From Bradyrhizobium aeschynomenes (GTDB lineage Bacteria > Pseudomonadota > Alphaproteobacteria > Rhizobiales > Xanthobacteraceae), in contig NZ_JABFDM010000009.1 of NCBI RefSeq assembly GCF_013178945.1, positions 206,372 through 270,371 on the forward strand: a stretch of 64,000 bases of DNA, given 5' to 3'. Shown one piece after another: positions 50,922 to 59,250 of this stretch. The notes beneath the pieces are model-generated. The model did not search any database, was not told the origin of the DNA, and was given only the letters and a program-made list of their open reading frames with translations. Each line of letters opens with the position of its first letter. Position 1 is the stretch's first letter. A program made the translations under genes and the position numbers.

Positions 50922-51050
50922 GCGTTGGTAGGACGGTGCCACACGATAGCATCGTTGCTCGGCACCAGGTGCACCCTATCCCGCAAGGTGACGGGGGCAC
51001 CTATGTCTCGGCTTGCGGCCGCGGATGGTCCGCTTGATCGCGAGCATCCC

Positions 51051-52331
51051 TCACTTCTGCCGCTTCCGGCTCCATTCCAGGAACGAGCGATACAGCTCCT
51101 CCTTCTCCGCCTTCGACGGCGGCGCCTTGGCCTGCGATGCGAGGAACGCCTCGAAGCGCTCCTGCTGGGTCAGGCTGCCGGTCGCGGCCGGCGGCAGGCC
51201 TATGTCGGCTTCCTTCTTCATGCGCTCCAGCACGGTCTCGACATAGGGGTAGCGCTGCCAGCCCGGCACCTGGGCCTCGAGATTGAGGTCCTTCCAGCCG
51301 GGGTGGAACGGCGGCTGCTGCAGCCGGGCGAGGTTGGTGAACAGCGTGTCGACGAAGCGGTTGACGCGATCGGCCCGGTCGCTGCCCGGCTTCCAATTGT
51401 ACACGGCGAGCACCGAGGGGACCGCGATCGTCTCGACCGCCGTGTCCGGCGCCACCAGGCCCGGATAGGTCTCGGGCTTGATGCTGGTCGGATAGTAGAA
51501 ATCCGAGAATTGCTGCGTGTAGGGCACGGGCATGAAGTGGAATCCGGGATCGGCCTTCTTGCCGCTGAACAGCTCGCCGGGCTTGGACGCGACGTACACC
51601 ATCGCCGCGATCTCGCCCTTGTGCAGCTTCTCCAGCGCCACCGGGCCGCCGACCGCGACCGGCTCGATGTCGATGCCGAGGCGCCGGAAGATCAGCGGCC
51701 CGGTATGCGCAGCCGCCACGCCCGCCGTGCCCACCGCGACCTTCTGCCCCTTCAGGTCCTGCAGCGTCTTGAACTCCTCGCGCGCATAGATGTGCACGTC
51801 GGAGATGAAGAAGCGCAGCACATAGCGGATGCGGTCGTTGATGTTGGAAAGGCCGGCCTGCTTGGCATAGAAGTCGAACGCGTCGGCATAGGTGATCGCG
51901 ACGTCGACGCCGCGCAGATAGAGCAGGTCGGCGATGTTCGACGTGGTGCCGCGCGTCACCATCGGGATCAGGCGCATGTTGTCGCCGTCATCCATCGTTC
52001 GCGCCATTTCGCTGGCGAAGCGCACGAAGCCGCCGTCGGGCAGACCGGCGGCGAGGCCGACGGTCCACTGGTTCATGCGCGCCTTGATTGCGGCTTCGTC
52101 GGACGCGCTGCGTGGCTCGGGCGCGCGCGCCTCCAACACGCGCGGTTCGGCGCGCCGCTCGGGCGCGCGCGCCGGCCTGATGGAGAGCGGCGTCGTCGGC
52201 GGCTCCTGGGTCAGCGCCTGGGCGAATTCCTGTGACCGTCCTTCGGCCAGCGCCGCGCCTTGGCAGATGAGCAGGACAGCAGAGATCGATGCCAGCGCCA
52301 TCAGCGCTGGACCAGCGAGCGTTCGACGCAT
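51051..52331 (-). CDS. TAXI-type TRAP transporter solute receptor
   Basis: A 426-residue exported binding protein. Signal peptide to about residue 27 (LICQGAALA), then an Arg/Pro-rich linker (about 35-75) and the TAXI domain: TVGLAAGLPDGGFVRFASEM, VDVAITYADAF, and QKVAVGTAGVAAAHTGPLIFRRLG. Such receptors hand solutes to TRAP membrane subunits, but no TRAP permease gene is nearby, so it may serve a distant transporter or act as a sensor. The start at 52331 (MRRTLAGPAL) is chosen over a frame reaching 52397. Confidence 0.82.
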   Translation of the reverse strand: MRRTLAGPALMALASISAVLLICQGAALAEGRSQEFAQALTQEPPTTPLSIRPARAPERRAEPRVLEARAPEPRSASDEAAIKARMNQWTVGLAAGLPDGGFVRFASEMARTMDDGDNMRLIPMVTRGTTSNIADLLYLRGVDVAITYADAFDFYAKQAGLSNINDRIRYVLRFFISDVHIYAREEFKTLQDLKGQKVAVGTAGVAAAHTGPLIFRRLGIDIEPVAVGGPVALEKLHKGEIAAMVYVASKPGELFSGKKADPGFHFMPVPYTQQFSDFYYPTSIKPETYPGLVAPDTAVETIAVPSVLAVYNWKPGSDRADRVNRFVDTLFTNLARLQQPPFHPGWKDLNLEAQVPGWQRYPYVETVLERMKKEADIGLPPAATGSLTQQERFEAFLASQAKAPPSKAEKEELYRSFLEWSRKRQK

Positions 52332-52452
52332 GACTGTAGTCCCCCGATCGCGTCTGCCAGCGCATCCCCTGCAAGCAGACTGATTAAACCGCGTCAATCT
52401 AAGGTCGAGCTCTATTGAGCCCTAAACCTGGCGGATTTGGGGCGGTGACTAC

Positions 52453-52908
52453 TTAAGGTTTCAGATAGCTCCAGCCGCTCTCTTGCAGTTCCATCAGCCT
52501 GACGGCGCCCGAGGGCACGAGGCTCGCTTCGGCAACGATCGCAATCGGATGCCCCTCGCGCTTCTCCATGCCGCGCTTGGTGATGTTGCAGGCGGAGAAC
52601 TTGATCTTGGCGGGAAAGCTGAGTTCGGCGATCTGCTTCAGCCGGTCCTTCACCGGCGAGGTATCCTCGCGCAGCATGTTCAGACCGGGCCCGTAGGTGA
52701 CGAGCTCGATCTCGACCTCCTCGCCCTTTTCCTTGAACGTTTCCATGATGTTGGTGGCGTTGTTCAGCGCCAGATTCATGATCGCCGGATCGTTCTGATC
52801 GACCTGGATCGAGACGCGGTGAATCTTGACGTCGGCCGCGAGGCTCGCACCCCCCGACGCAATCAGCAGCGCGCAGGCGGCCGTGAGAGTTTTCAGATCG
52901 AAACGCAT
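52453..52908 (-). CDS. Exported DsrE-family protein
   Basis: A 151-residue protein with a signal peptide (LTAACALLIASGGASLA) and a DsrE/DsrF-like fold: VSIQVDQNDPAIMNLALNNATNIMETFKEKG then VELVTYGPGLNMLREDTSPVKDRL in outline and FSACNITKRGMEKREG. The Cys in FSACN sits where DsrE homologues may carry a sulfur-relay Cys. Function is unknown; export suggests periplasmic thiol or redox chemistry. It precedes the TAXI gene on the same strand by 121 bases. Confidence 0.82.
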   Translation of the reverse strand: MRFDLKTLTAACALLIASGGASLAADVKIHRVSIQVDQNDPAIMNLALNNATNIMETFKEKGEEVEIELVTYGPGLNMLREDTSPVKDRLKQIAELSFPAKIKFSACNITKRGMEKREGHPIAIVAEASLVPSGAVRLMELQESGWSYLKP

Positions 52909-53136
52909 GCCAGGACTCCGATGGACGCAACAGGAATGCACGATACCAGATATTGGATGTGGGCGTGATCTGCCACAACCTCAGCTTCGAACCGATGGGC
53001 CCCAATCATGGCGAGACTATGCGCTCACGGCGCAAGGCCGCCGCGCGAGGGCGCGCGATGATGCCGGCTCGTCATCACGCGCGATGGGCCGGACCGGGAA
53101 TCTTGTATGGGCCACCGCCGTTGCAAGGCTCACCGC

Positions 53137-53258
53137 TGTCGTCCCGGCGAACGCCGGGACCCATAGCCACCGCTGTTAGTTGGCTGCGCTCGATGACGGC
53201 CGTTGTGCCCCATTGATGGATCCCGCGGTATGGATCCCGGCGTTCGCCGGGATGACGA
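53137..53258. repeat. Palindromic intergenic repeat, family A
   Basis: Starts TGTCGTCCCGGCGAACGCCG then GGGACCCATAG, and ends ATGGATCCCGGCGTTCGCCG then GGATGACG. Arms 5' and 3' are inverse complements with a few changes. First of several repeats filling the 1.17 kb gap between the DsrE gene and 6S RNA. Confidence 0.82.
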
Positions 53259-53384
53259 CGGAATGTCGGGACGCGTCACGGCCAATCGATGCACGCAACT
53301 CCTGGCAGCACGACACGACGGGCCATCCGCGCATGTGCCTCATGCGCCAACTGCCCGTCGCGTTACGATGTCGCAGGCTGCATC

Positions 53385-53810
53385 ACTTGTGTTGTCGGGC
53401 AAATCAGATCGATGCTTCCGCTCGTCCTGCTGCCGCATGAGGGGCGTGTCGCGACCGTCACGAGACGTGGGCAGTGGGATGCGATGGGCGTGTGTCGACG
53501 CAGCGTGAAGCGATTCGCGCGGACGAACGGCGGGACACGACCGGTCAAGTCGCGTGGTCCTGACACCCCGAAGCTGGTGTCCCCCTTGCGATGACGCCTT
53601 GGGCGTCGCGCAGGACATGGTGGCCAATAAGCCCGGCGCACCAGGGAGAGCGCGAAGCAGCCGTTCAACCGTCGCGCAGGGAAGGCCGGGTGTTTCCGGC
53701 TGCACCTGTGGTACCTGCCGCCTGCATTTTTTCTCGCAGGCGGGCCATGGGCGTCAGCCGACGCCCGGCCTTCCCTGCGCCCTCTGTTTCGAAGGGCGAT
53801 CTCGATGACC
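53385..53810. repeat. Large composite repeat, family E
   Basis: Contains a perfect 17-base inverted pair, GCGCAGGGAAGGCCGGG (53674-53690) and CCCGGCCTTCCCTGCGC (53764-53780), and a shorter internal hairpin of CGCCTGC with GCAGGCG around ATTTTTTCTC. The upstream part (TGTCGGGCAAATCAGATCGA... CGTCCTGC) and the 3' part (CCCTCTGTTTCGAAGGGCGA) match, from memory, a repeat widespread in Bradyrhizobium chromosomes. No transposase or coding function is seen. Exact ends are uncertain. Confidence 0.65.
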
Positions 53811-53903
53811 CACTCGGACGCAAAGCGCCGCGAGGATGCGAGCCCATGCCTGTTTCGACCTGTTCTGTCGTCGTGGTCAGCTCGGCCCTCGCCTCGCCAC
53901 AAC

Positions 53904-54006
53904 CGTCATCGCCCGCGCAGGCGGGCGATCCAGTACGCCGAGGCCTTTCGGCTCAATCACTGCTGCCGCGGCGTACTGGGGCGCCCGGTCAAGCCGGGCG
54001 ACGACA
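53904..54006. repeat. Palindromic intergenic repeat, family D
   Basis: Starts CGTCATCGCCCGCGCAGGCG, with GGCGATCCAGTACGCCG, and ends CGGCGTACTGGGGCGCCCGG then TCAAGCCGGGCGACGACA. Outer and inner arms are inverse complements. Related to 35312-35411. Confidence 0.82.
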
Positions 54007-54046
54007 CCGAGCGGTTGGCCAAGTCTCGCCTTATCCATGTGCGCCG

Positions 54047-54076
54047 CTGGCAAAATCACCTGGTCATGGTTACATT
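54047..54076 (+). promoter_or_regulatory. Possible promoter of 6S RNA
   Basis: CTGGCA (54047-54052) and TACATT (54071-54076) with an 18-base spacer end five bases before the predicted 6S 5' end. Consensus matches are about four of six in each box. Confidence 0.3.
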
Positions 54077-54081
54077 GCTTC

Positions 54082-54244
54082 CGCGAGGCTGCGACGCGCG
54101 TCCGGAACCAACATATCCCCGGGGCCTTATCGATCCTTTAGGGAACTGTCCCTGGCCAGGTCCGTGGACCTGGACATATGGTGCCCACCTACTTTCGTAG
54201 GGAACTCCGGGATCGAGCGTTTCAACGGCGATTGCGGCTTCGCG
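54082..54244 (+). ncRNA. ssrS: 6S RNA
   Basis: A 163-base region that folds like 6S RNA, the RNA that mimics an open promoter and sequesters the sigma-70 RNA polymerase holoenzyme. The ends form a closing stem, CGCGAGGCTGCGA (54082-54094) with TTGCGGCTTCGCG (54232-54244), allowing G-U pairs. Between them are the typical alphaproteobacterial 6S segments, ATATCCCCGGGGCC, TTAGGGAACTGTCCCTGGCC, GTGGACCTGGACATATGGTG and GTGCCCACCTACTTTCGTAG, giving the central bubble. Its place directly before the 5-formyltetrahydrofolate cyclo-ligase gene is the classical 6S context. Ends are judged from the stem, not from mapped transcripts. Confidence 0.88.
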
Positions 54245-54382
54245 CTTGTTTCCCTTGTTTCCCTTGCTTCCCTGTTCTGCCTCTCCGTTCTCCTTCGTCT
54301 GTCCCCTTCGGTTGCCGACCCACTACGTTTCTGCAACGTTGAAGTGCCCGCGTCCGCGCGCTCTGAACGGAGGTCCCGTCGC

Positions 54383-54970
54383 ATGCCGATGAAGGCCGCT
54401 CAGCACACCAAGCAGCAGTTGCGGGCTGCGGCGCTCGCCGCTCGCGACGCCCTGAGCGACGAGGCGCGCAGTGCGGCCGCGCAGGCCATTGCCGCGCGCG
54501 GGCTGCCGTTCGCGCTGGAAGCCGGCACGGTGGTCTCGGGCTACGCGCCGATCCGCAACGAGCTCGATCCGATGCCGCTGATGCTGGCGCTGGCCGCGCA
54601 GGGGGCGCGGCTGGCGCTGCCGGTCATCCGGGCGCGCGGCCATTCGCTCTCGTTCCGGGCCTGGTCGCCGGGCGACCGGCTGACGCTGGGTGCGCTCGGT
54701 ATCCCCGAGCCGTCGCCCGTTGCGGCCGAGCTGGTCCCTCAGGTCATGCTGGTGCCGCTCGCCGCGTTCGACCGCACCGGTCATCGCATCGGCTATGGCG
54801 GCGGCTACTACGACTACACCTTCTCGCACCTGCGCAAAGCACACCACGTCACCGGGGTCGGCCTCGGCTTCGCCGTGCAGGAAACCGAGGCGATCCCGGC
54901 CATGGCCCACGACGCGGCGCTGGATTATGTGCTAACCGAGCGCGAGACCTTGGATTTTCGGAGCCATTGA
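54383..54970 (+). CDS. 5-formyltetrahydrofolate cyclo-ligase
   Basis: A 195-residue enzyme converting 5-formyl-THF and ATP to 5,10-methenyl-THF, keeping the folate pool usable (also called MTHFS, YgfA or FAU1). ATP/substrate motifs: KQQLRAAALAARDALS, VSGYAPIRNELDP near 50 and the hallmark GYGGGYYDYTFSHLR near 139. The ATG at 54383 has GGAGG upstream; a frame extending back to 53591 reads through repeats and 6S RNA and is rejected. The phosphoesterase gene starts one base after its stop. Downstream of 6S RNA, as usual. Confidence 0.93.
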   Translation: MPMKAAQHTKQQLRAAALAARDALSDEARSAAAQAIAARGLPFALEAGTVVSGYAPIRNELDPMPLMLALAAQGARLALPVIRARGHSLSFRAWSPGDRLTLGALGIPEPSPVAAELVPQVMLVPLAAFDRTGHRIGYGGGYYDYTFSHLRKAHHVTGVGLGFAVQETEAIPAMAHDAALDYVLTERETLDFRSH

Positions 54971-54971
54971 G

Positions 54972-55796
54972 TTGCGCATTCTCTTCGTCGGCGACGTCGT
55001 CGGCCGGGCCGGCCGCAGCGCCGTCTCGGACCATCTTCCAGGCCTGATCCGCGACTGGGCGCTCGATCTCGTCATCGTCAATGGCGAGAACGCGGCCGGC
55101 GGATTTGGCATCACCGAGGCGATCTATCAGGAGCTGGTCGATGCCGGCGCCGACGCGGTGACGCTCGGCAACCACTCGTGGGATCAGCGCGAGGCGCTGG
55201 TGTTCATCGAGCGCGCGCCGCGCCTGGTGCGGCCTGCGAACTATCCGGCCGGCACGCCTGGCCGCGGTGCGGCGCTGGTCGAGGCCAAGAACGGCGCCCG
55301 CGCGCTGGTCGTCAACGTGCTGGGACGCGTGTTCATGACGCCGTTCGACGACCCGTTCGCGGCCGTCGGCCGCGAGCTCGGCGCTTGTCCGCTGCACGAG
55401 GCTGCGGATGCAATCGTGGTCGACGTGCATTGCGAGGCGTCGAGCGAGAAGCAGGGGCTCGGCCATTTCTGCGACGGCCGCGCCAGCCTCGTCGTCGGCA
55501 CCCACACCCATGTGCCCACGGCGGATCACCAGATCCTGCCGGGCGGCACCGCCTACATGACCGACGCCGGCATGACCGGGGACTATGATTCGATCATCGG
55601 CATGCAGAAGGACGAGCCGCTGCGCCGCTTCCAGTCGGGCATTCCCTCGGCGCGCTTCGAGCCGGCGATGGGCGAGGCGACCCTGAGCGGCGTCGCGGTC
55701 GAGACCGACGATGCCACGGGGCTCGCCGGGCGGATCGCGCCGGTGCGGATCGGCGGCCGGCTGTCACAGGCCAAGCCGACATTCTGGGGAGCTTGA
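54972..55796 (+). CDS. YmdB/TIGR00282-type metallophosphoesterase
   Basis: A 274-residue dinuclear-metal phosphoesterase. Metal-binding motifs are ILFVGDVVGRAGRSAV at the start, VNGENAAGGFG near 38, LGNHSWDQ near 66 and VGTHTHVPTADHQIL near 177, all intact. Characterised YmdB homologues hydrolyse cyclic nucleotides, but the natural substrate here is unknown. Translation begins at TTG (MRILFVGD), with GGAG eight bases upstream, one base after the cyclo-ligase stop, so the genes are an operon. Convergent with the chemoreceptor at 55807. Confidence 0.9.
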   Translation: MRILFVGDVVGRAGRSAVSDHLPGLIRDWALDLVIVNGENAAGGFGITEAIYQELVDAGADAVTLGNHSWDQREALVFIERAPRLVRPANYPAGTPGRGAALVEAKNGARALVVNVLGRVFMTPFDDPFAAVGRELGACPLHEAADAIVVDVHCEASSEKQGLGHFCDGRASLVVGTHTHVPTADHQILPGGTAYMTDAGMTGDYDSIIGMQKDEPLRRFQSGIPSARFEPAMGEATLSGVAVETDDATGLAGRIAPVRIGGRLSQAKPTFWGA

Positions 55797-55806
55797 GGAG
55801 AGTGGG

Positions 55807-57237
55807 TCAGGCCTTGATGCGGAAGCCCATGCGGAACGCGCCCCAATGCCGGCCCTTGATGAAGATCGGCGCGGACAGGTCCTTCATCAGCACGAACTGC
55901 CCGCCGCCCATGTCGCGGCGGTAGGTCTGCAGCAGGAACGGCTTGTTGCTGGCGGCAGCGACCTTCTTCACCGCGCGGTCCTCGAACAGCCGCCGGTTGC
56001 GGCAGTTGGCGTTGTTCCAGACCGGGTCGGGCCCCTGCGGCTTGCGGTAGTTCGGATTGTGCGTCGGCAGGTAGCCGCCGCGCGCCCAGGCGACGCAGAA
56101 CACGATGCGCGGGTCGCTGCCCTGGATCGGGTCCTGGATCGCGGGCAGGACGCGGTCGGTGAACTCGACGTAGCGGGTGAGATATTGCTTCGGGTTGGTG
56201 CCGGGAATCTCGCGGTAGCTCTCGTCCATCAGGTCGGCGAGCGCGATCTCGCCGCGATCGACGGCCGCCTCGAACACAGCCGAGATCTGTCGTGCGGTCT
56301 CGACCACGGTGCGGATCAGCGGCGCATCGGCGGTCTCGACGCCGCTCTCGGCGATCAGTCCGATCAAGGCCTCGGAATGGTCGAGCAGCTTGGCAATGCG
56401 GCTGTCGGCCTGCTTGAGCTCGATCGAGGACTGGTCGACGCCCTTGGCGAGTTCGGCGAGCTCGGTGATGACGGTGTCGCAATGCGCGAGGTTGGAGGTC
56501 GCGGCCTTCGCCACCCCATCGATCTCCTGGCCGACGCTGGTGAAGCCGTCCTGGACGCGGACGATGATGCCGCCGATCTGCTGGGCGCCTTCGCCCGCGG
56601 TCTTGGCGCGCGAGGAGGCCTGGCCGCTTTCCCCGAGCAGGCTCTTCACCTGCGAATCCAGCCCGCGCAGGGTGTCGCCGATCTGCTGCGTCGCCTGCCG
56701 CGTCGCCTCGGCCAGCGACTTCACCTCGCTGGCGACCACCGCGAAGCCGCGGCCGGCGCTGCCGGCGCGGGCCGCCTCGATGGTGGCGTTGAGCGCCAGC
56801 AGGTTGGTCTGCTTGGCGATCGCCTCGATCGCGACCGAGACCTTGGCGACCTGCGCCAGCGCGTCGCCGACCGAGCCCAGCCGCTGCTCGATGCGCTCGA
56901 CCGAGTCGACCAGCTCGGAAATGTGCTGCACCGCGGTTTCCACCACGCTGCGCGACTGCGCGATGTCGCCGACCGCGGCGGAGGTGGCCGTCTGCACCGC
57001 CTGCGAGGCGGTGGCGATGTCGTGATTGGCCGCCACCATCGTCTTGGCGGTCGCCTGCAGATGGCCGAAGCGCTGCGACTGGTAGCTGACGCGGTTGGCG
57101 ACCTCCTGGACGTTGCCGGCGACGTCGGCGAGCTCGACGCCGAGCCCGCCGATGCGGTCGGCGATCTCGTCCATCAGCCGTTCGGCGCCGGAGCGCGCAT
57201 CGTGACTTTCCAGAATGGCGCGTTGCGCGACGGACAT
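55807..57237 (-). CDS. Soluble chemoreceptor with C-terminal sensor domain
   Basis: A 476-residue MCP with no membrane segment. The signalling domain occupies about 30-330; its tip KQTNLLALNATIEAARAGSAGRGF and GFAVVASEVKSLAEATRQA is well conserved. A C-terminal domain of about 140 residues follows (DRVLPAIQDPIQGSDPRIVFCVAWARGG, YRRDMGGGQFVLMKDLSAPI and GRHWGAFRMGF in outline) which is Cache/PDC-like and is shared with the next receptor. Sensor after signalling domain reverses the usual order. Start at ATG 57237 has GGGAG upstream; a TTG 21 bases earlier is less likely. Confidence 0.88.
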   Translation of the reverse strand: MSVAQRAILESHDARSGAERLMDEIADRIGGLGVELADVAGNVQEVANRVSYQSQRFGHLQATAKTMVAANHDIATASQAVQTATSAAVGDIAQSRSVVETAVQHISELVDSVERIEQRLGSVGDALAQVAKVSVAIEAIAKQTNLLALNATIEAARAGSAGRGFAVVASEVKSLAEATRQATQQIGDTLRGLDSQVKSLLGESGQASSRAKTAGEGAQQIGGIIVRVQDGFTSVGQEIDGVAKAATSNLAHCDTVITELAELAKGVDQSSIELKQADSRIAKLLDHSEALIGLIAESGVETADAPLIRTVVETARQISAVFEAAVDRGEIALADLMDESYREIPGTNPKQYLTRYVEFTDRVLPAIQDPIQGSDPRIVFCVAWARGGYLPTHNPNYRKPQGPDPVWNNANCRNRRLFEDRAVKKVAAASNKPFLLQTYRRDMGGGQFVLMKDLSAPIFIKGRHWGAFRMGFRIKA

Positions 57238-57282
57238 GTTCGGGCTCCCGGGCGTCAAGAAATCAGCAGGTCACCGCACGGC

Positions 57283-59028
57283 TCACAATTTGTAGGCGGT
57301 GCGGAAGCCGCCCCAGTGCCGGCCGCGGACGCGGATCGGCACGTCGATTTCGCGCATCATGACGGTGTTGCCGTTGCCCATGTCGCGCGCGTAGCTCTGG
57401 ATCAGATAGGGCCGCTGGTTGCGGCCCGCCGCGAGTCCGGCCGGATCGTTGAAGATACGCCGGTTGCGGCTGTTGGCGGTGTTGAAGGCTGTGTCGCCGG
57501 GCCGTTGCGGATGCGAATAGATTTTGTTGTGCACGGGCAGATAGCCGTTGCGGTCGATCGCCACGCAGAACGCCATCCGCTCATCCCTGGCCAGGAAGGC
57601 CTCCTGGAACGACGGCAGCGCGCGTTCGGCCCAGTCGAGAATCCGGCTGCGGTGCTGCTGCGGATTGGTGCCGGGGATCTCGACATAGTTGGTGTCGAAC
57701 ATGTCCTCCAGCGTGATCTCGCCACGGGCGATGGCGCTCTCGAAGATCCGGTTCAGCTCGGTGCCGGCCTCCATGGCGCGTGTGACGAACTCGTTGTTCT
57801 CCTCGTGCAGCGCCCAGAGCTTGTCCTCGATCTTCTCGCGCAGCTCGGCCCCGGGCGCGTCGAACCGCGCCTGGGCGCCGGCCTTGACCTGCTCGGTGAC
57901 CCGCAATCGGCAGGGACCGACATCCTCCAGCACGGCGTCGAACCGCGCGTTGACGGCAAGGCGGCCGGCCTCCGGACCGGTGATCAGGACGCCGTCATTG
58001 GAAATCTCGTAGACCTGAGCCGTAACCGCGCGTCCGCCGCTCTTGATGTCGAGCTTGAGATGGCACGGCAGGCGCTCGTCCCCGCTGCGCGCGGTGCGGT
58101 CGCCCTGGCGCAACAGCACGGCGCAGCGCGCCTTCAGCTTCTGGGCATACATCGTCACCGCGCGGCCGGCGCTGGTGACGCGCTCGCCATAGCTTTCCGC
58201 CTGCTGGGTGGCGCTGCCGATATCGGCGGCGCTGTCGACCACGGACGAGATGAACTGCGACGCCTGGGCGGCATTGCTCGACATCTCGCCGGTCGTCTGG
58301 TTCTGCTCGGCGACCGCGCCGTTGACGTTGGTGAAGACGGGACGGATCGCCTCGATCGCCTGGGCGATGCGGTGAACCGCGTCGGCCGAGCCGGCGGCGT
58401 CCTTCTGCAGCGCCTCGATCTTGCGGGTGATCTCCTCGGTAGCGTTCTGGGTCTGCACCGCCAGCGCCTTGACCTCGGTGGCGACCACCGCGAAGCCGCG
58501 GCCGGCCTCACCGGCACGGGCGGCCTCGATGGTCGAGTTCAGCGCGAGCAGGGTGGTTTGACGCGCGATCTGGGAGATCAGGTTGACGACGTTGCCGATC
58601 GCGGCGGAGGATTCGCGGAGCCGGTCGACAGTGTCGCGCGCCTCGCGGGCGGCAGCGCTGGCCTGGTCTGCGAGCTGGCCGGCGTCCTCGACCTGGGCCC
58701 GGATGCCATGGGCGGATTGCGTGACCTTCTCGGCGGCCTGGGCAAACGTCGTGGCCGTTCCCTGCGCGGCGCTGCTGCGCCCGCTCAGAGCATCGGCGCG
58801 CTGGCGGATGTCGGTCAGCGTTCCCGCCGTCGCCTCGGCGCCACTCGCGACAGCGTTCGCGGCCCGCTCCAGCTGGCGGATCATGCCGCCGAGTTCGAGC
58901 TCCAGGAGATCGAGAATCGCCTTGGCCGAATCATCCGGCGCAGCCGGCGGCTCAGGCGCGGCGACCGGCGTCGGCTCGACCACCGGTTCGGACACCGGGG
59001 CACGTCTCGCAAACAAACCAAACGCCAT
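57283..59028 (-). CDS. Soluble chemoreceptor: MCP, degenerate PilZ, C-terminal sensor
   Basis: A 581-residue MCP without membrane segments. N-terminal Pro/Ala-rich leader to about 35; signalling domain about 60-285 with RQTTLLALNSTIEAARAGEAGRGF; PilZ-like domain about 305-390; C-terminal Cache-like sensor about 440-581, closely similar to the neighbour's (NSRNRRIFNDPAG, YARDMGNGNTVMMREIDVPIRVRGRHWGGF). PilZ ligand motifs are altered: there is no RxxxR (ERLPCHLKL) and NxSxxG reads EISNDG, so cyclic-di-GMP binding is doubtful. The frame continues to 60012 on paper, but that extension is antisense to yebC; ATG 59028 is the start. Confidence 0.85.
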   Translation of the reverse strand: MAFGLFARRAPVSEPVVEPTPVAAPEPPAAPDDSAKAILDLLELELGGMIRQLERAANAVASGAEATAGTLTDIRQRADALSGRSSAAQGTATTFAQAAEKVTQSAHGIRAQVEDAGQLADQASAAAREARDTVDRLRESSAAIGNVVNLISQIARQTTLLALNSTIEAARAGEAGRGFAVVATEVKALAVQTQNATEEITRKIEALQKDAAGSADAVHRIAQAIEAIRPVFTNVNGAVAEQNQTTGEMSSNAAQASQFISSVVDSAADIGSATQQAESYGERVTSAGRAVTMYAQKLKARCAVLLRQGDRTARSGDERLPCHLKLDIKSGGRAVTAQVYEISNDGVLITGPEAGRLAVNARFDAVLEDVGPCRLRVTEQVKAGAQARFDAPGAELREKIEDKLWALHEENNEFVTRAMEAGTELNRIFESAIARGEITLEDMFDTNYVEIPGTNPQQHRSRILDWAERALPSFQEAFLARDERMAFCVAIDRNGYLPVHNKIYSHPQRPGDTAFNTANSRNRRIFNDPAGLAAGRNQRPYLIQSYARDMGNGNTVMMREIDVPIRVRGRHWGGFRTAYKL

Positions 59029-59250
59029 TGGGGTGACCCCCCGGTCGTGCGTGAAAGGGTGCAGAAGCCCGGCATCCTTGCACTTGACAGTGAAGCCATG
59101 GTTAAAATTTGCCTTATGGGACAAGGCGGCGGCAATCCCAGGGGACCACTCACCCCCCTTGAAACCACCCCAAATCTTTGATTTTGACGATTCCCGGCCT
59201 ATAAGGCCGCGCTTCCCCACTGACCTCCAGACGATTGCAAGAGATCTCGC

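Noticed and set aside
53591..54970. 459-residue extension of the cyclo-ligase
   Set aside because: Reads through repeats and 6S RNA; the ATG at 54383 has a good ribosome site and family start.
55711..59181. 1156-residue plus-strand ORF across the two chemoreceptors
   Set aside because: Antisense shadow; Leu/Gly/Arg/Ala-rich with no domain, while the minus strand carries two MCPs.
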